64,000 nt of DNA from an uncultured Chitinophagaceae bacterium (lineage in GTDB: Bacteria; Bacteroidota; Bacteroidia; Chitinophagales; Chitinophagaceae): the NCBI GenBank assembly GCA_937907395.1, contig CALCII010000002.1, positions 1 through 64,000 on the forward strand, given 5' to 3'. Position 1 is the first letter of the stretch. Every line of letters begins with the position of its first letter. The notes under the pieces are model-generated. The model did no database searches. It was not told the origin of the DNA and saw only the letters and a program-made list of their open reading frames with translations. A program made the position numbers and the translations under genes. Of this stretch, positions 61,469 through 64,000 are shown piece after piece.

Positions 61469-63679
61469 ATGATGAAATGGCTTGTCTTACTGATAGCACC
61501 CCTGCAATTATTTGCCCAATCCTTTACTCCGGCAGAAATCAAACGCTGGAAACTGCAGGCAAAAAATGTAACCATCATCCGTGATAACTGGGGCATTCCG
61601 CATGTATATGGAAATACCGATGCAGATGCGGTATTTGGATTACTCTATGCACAATGCGAAGATGATTTTGCAAGAGTGGAGATGAATTACATCGAAAAGC
61701 TGGGACGAAAATCAGAAGTCACCGGTGAACAGGATATTTACAATGATCTCTATGTACGATTGGTGATCGACAGTGCAGCTGCCGTAGCTGATTACAACAA
61801 AGCACCAGTATGGCTGAAGCAATTACTTACAGCCTGGGCCGATGGAATTAATTATTACCTCTATACACATCCGCAAACAAAACCGGCTTTATTAAAGCGG
61901 TTCAAGCCCTGGTATCCGTTACTGTGGACCGATGGAAGCATTGGTGCCATCACCACAGGTACCATTACAGAAGAAGATGTAAAAGAATTCTACAGCGGCA
62001 ACTCCATGAATCACACCGGTTCTTTTTCAACCAACAGTTCTTCGTTTGTGCACGTAGCGAATGCCCAGCAGGAAAAAACAGATGGATCAAACGGGTTTGC
62101 CATTGCCCCTTCACGAACACAAAACGGACATGCGATTTTGTATATCAATCCGCACACCACTTTTTATTTCCGTCCGGAAGTGCACATGGTAAGTAAGAAC
62201 GGGTTGAACGCATACGGTGCTGTTACATGGGGACAGTTTTTCATTTACCAGGGTTTTAATTCCAACTGCGGATGGATGCACACCAGCAGCAGTGCCGATG
62301 TGAGCGATATGTACAGCGAAAAAATCACCAAACTCAACAACCGTTTTTATTATAAATACAACAATCAATGGTTGCCGGTTACCGAAAAGAAAATGGTAGT
62401 GCAATACAAAGACGGAAACACCATCAGCAAAAAAACAATCATCACTTATTTCACACATCACGGTCCGGTGATGGCACAGAAAGACGGGCAACTCATAAGT
62501 GTGAAAGCAAACAACCGTGATATGAACGGGCTCGTTCAAAGCTGGCTGCGCACCAAAGCAAAAGGGTTCGACGAGTATAAAAAAATAATGGACCTGCGTG
62601 TAAACACATCCAACAACACCGTGTTTGCAGATAAGAAGGGAAACATAGCTTACTGGCATGGGAATTTTATGCCCAAACGGGATCCAAAGTTTAACTGGGG
62701 CAAAGTGGTGGATGGAACTACCAAAGCAACCGAATGGAAGGGACTGCATCAACTGGATGAAATTGTGCATGTGTACAATCCCTCCAACGGATGGATTCAA
62801 AACTGCAACTCCACTCCGTTTACTGTGAGCGGCAATCAAAGTCTGCTTAAATCCAGCTATCCCGTTTACATGGCACCAGACGGTGAAAACTTCCGTGGTA
62901 TCAATGCCGTACGTGTACTGGAAAAAGAAAACAAATTCACCATTGATAAAATCATTGCTGCGGGTTACGACACTTATCTCACTGCTTTTGAAATACTGAT
63001 TCCGGCCTTATTAAAAGCGCATGCAGCAGCAGGCAATGATAGTTTAGCAATACAGTTAAACGAACCCATTTCCCTGTTAAAGCAATGGGATTACCGTGTA
63101 GCCGAAGAATCAGTTGCAACTGCTCTTGCCATAGAATGGGCACAATTGTTGGGACCACAGCTTCGCAAGGTTTATATTGAAGACGGGGAAACAGACCAGG
63201 TACAAACCACTCAACACTTTGCTGCCAATGCAACACCGGATCAGTTATTGAAACCGCTGGGCGAAGTGCTCCGTTTGTTTCAGCAACGGTACGGAAGCTG
63301 GAACGTGGCATGGGGACAAATCAACCGCTATCAACGGGTGAGTAATGAAATACGGCAGAAATATGATGATGCAAAAGAAAGTGTTCCTGTTGCGTTTGCT
63401 TCATCTGCATGGGGTATGTTGCCTGCATATAACAGTAATTATTATCCGGGCACGGTGAAACGTTACGGCACCAGTGGCAACAGTTTTGTTTGCGCTGTTG
63501 AATTTGGTCCACGTATCAAGGCCAAATCATTATTGGCCGGTGGTGTGAGCGGAAATATACAATCACCACATTTTAAAGATCAGCTGGTGATGTATACAAA
63601 AGGACAGTTTAAAGAAGTGTTGTATTATAAAGAAGATGTATTAAAACATAAAGAACGGAGTTATCATCCGGGAGAATAA
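61469..63679 (+). CDS. Penicillin-acylase-like Ntn hydrolase
   Basis: 736 residues with a signal peptide (to about LFAQ). It has the penicillin amidase layout: VTIIRDNWGIPHVYG and ADAVFGLLYAQCEDDFARVEMNYIEKLG in the alpha chain, a spacer, and the autocatalytic cleavage site before Ser207 (DGSNGFAIAP), which becomes the N-terminal nucleophile of the beta chain. The beta chain includes INPHTTFYFRPEVHM, TWGQFFIYQGFNSNCGWMHTSSSAD and TVFADKKGNIAYWHG. It hydrolyses an amide bond, possibly an N-acyl-homoserine lactone or acyl-amino acid; the substrate is unknown. Periplasmic. Confidence 0.92.
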   Translation: MMKWLVLLIAPLQLFAQSFTPAEIKRWKLQAKNVTIIRDNWGIPHVYGNTDADAVFGLLYAQCEDDFARVEMNYIEKLGRKSEVTGEQDIYNDLYVRLVIDSAAAVADYNKAPVWLKQLLTAWADGINYYLYTHPQTKPALLKRFKPWYPLLWTDGSIGAITTGTITEEDVKEFYSGNSMNHTGSFSTNSSSFVHVANAQQEKTDGSNGFAIAPSRTQNGHAILYINPHTTFYFRPEVHMVSKNGLNAYGAVTWGQFFIYQGFNSNCGWMHTSSSADVSDMYSEKITKLNNRFYYKYNNQWLPVTEKKMVVQYKDGNTISKKTIITYFTHHGPVMAQKDGQLISVKANNRDMNGLVQSWLRTKAKGFDEYKKIMDLRVNTSNNTVFADKKGNIAYWHGNFMPKRDPKFNWGKVVDGTTKATEWKGLHQLDEIVHVYNPSNGWIQNCNSTPFTVSGNQSLLKSSYPVYMAPDGENFRGINAVRVLEKENKFTIDKIIAAGYDTYLTAFEILIPALLKAHAAAGNDSLAIQLNEPISLLKQWDYRVAEESVATALAIEWAQLLGPQLRKVYIEDGETDQVQTTQHFAANATPDQLLKPLGEVLRLFQQRYGSWNVAWGQINRYQRVSNEIRQKYDDAKESVPVAFASSAWGMLPAYNSNYYPGTVKRYGTSGNSFVCAVEFGPRIKAKSLLAGGVSGNIQSPHFKDQLVMYTKGQFKEVLYYKEDVLKHKERSYHPGE

Positions 63680-63682
63680 ACA

Positions 63683-64000
63683 ATGTGGAGTTTTATAAAT
63701 GATCAATGGGTTATTGCAGATGAGGCCTTAATTCCCGTTGCCGACCTGTCGGTACAAAGAGGATATGGCGTGTTTGATTTTTTCAGAACGGTGAATGGAA
63801 TTCCATTGTTCATAGACGATCATATTGACCGGCTGGAACGTTCTGCTGCGGCATTACGTCTTCCCATCCGTTACAAAAGAGATCAACTGAAGCAGATTAT
63901 CCGTGAACTCATTCAAAAAAATGATTGTCCTGATTCAGGCATCCGTATCACCATCACCGGTGGTGTTTCTTCCGATGGATATTCGCCGGCATCACCCAAC
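63683..64000 (+). CDS. Class IV PLP aminotransferase, N-terminal part (runs off the window)
   Basis: The first 106 codons are present. MWSFINDQWVIADEALIPVADLSVQRGYGVFDFFRTVNGIP is the fold-type IV start (the RGYGVFDFFRT loop), followed by FIDDHIDRLERSAAALRLP and GIRITITGGVSSDGYSP. The family covers branched-chain aminotransferases, D-amino-acid aminotransferase and aminodeoxychorismate lyase; the catalytic Lys lies beyond the window, so the member cannot be fixed. It starts 3 bp after the acylase stop. Confidence 0.9.
   Translation, partial: MWSFINDQWVIADEALIPVADLSVQRGYGVFDFFRTVNGIPLFIDDHIDRLERSAAALRLPIRYKRDQLKQIIRELIQKNDCPDSGIRITITGGVSSDGYSPASPN

Overview
The window looks like a chromosome segment of a Bacteroidota bacterium, most likely order Chitinophagales (Chitinophagaceae-like). 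The reasons are the alternative complex III (act) cluster joined to a caa3-type oxidase cluster, the many Bacteroidota-typical families (DUF5522, DUF3341, DUF6526-like, DUF2490), the scarcity of clear Shine-Dalgarno sites, and promoter-like TAnnTTTG boxes. The taxonomic call is inference; there is no rRNA gene in the window.

Layout. 1-7.4 kb: the 3' end of htpG, a lipoprotein cytochrome c, small envelope genes, a GH25 lysozyme, an alpha/beta hydrolase, a GT2 glycosyltransferase, an ABC permease without its partners and a LacI-type regulator. 7.6-11.3 kb: a polysaccharide set on the minus strand (O-antigen ligase-like, Wzz-like, flippase), then an Lrp/AsnC regulator. 11.98-12.31 kb: an unusual tRNA-like RNA locus ending in a strong terminator, followed by trmB, a DUF5522 gene and an alkyltransferase-like gene. 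13.7-29.5 kb: one long minus-strand respiratory block, actABCDEF, then cox subunits II and I, ctaB, two subunit III genes, subunit IV, SCO1 and DUF420. It carries electrons from quinol through ACIII to a caa3-type oxidase and contains its own heme A and copper assembly factors. 29.7-32.9 kb: housekeeping genes including purN.

32.9-40.1 kb is an AT-rich accessory island and the most interesting part. It carries a ParB-like/Dam methylase pair bracketed by a diverged direct repeat of about 255 bp, a large STAND/NACHT-like NTPase directly behind the second copy, a 195-bp tandem unit with terminal inverted repeats, a REP-associated (RAYT) transposase remnant, and an AbiD/F-family HEPN protein. The AbiF gene is preceded by a short, well-folded putative non-coding RNA with its own promoter-like box. 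A palindrome of about 60 bp separates each cargo gene from the next, and its arms covary between copies.

40.1-64 kb returns to core content: a LemA-like protein, a tandem CBM21 lipoprotein, a DOPA-dioxygenase-like enzyme, a secreted amidohydrolase fusion, a Panacea-domain toxin-antitoxin pair, a divergent pbpC/alpha-2-macroglobulin pair (envelope defence), GNAT, two tandem DUF418 membrane proteins, a DUF2490 protein, a penicillin-acylase-like Ntn hydrolase and the start of a class IV aminotransferase. Several intergenic repeat families (aaccacaaagacac type, GC-rich palindromes) fill the gene-poor stretches.
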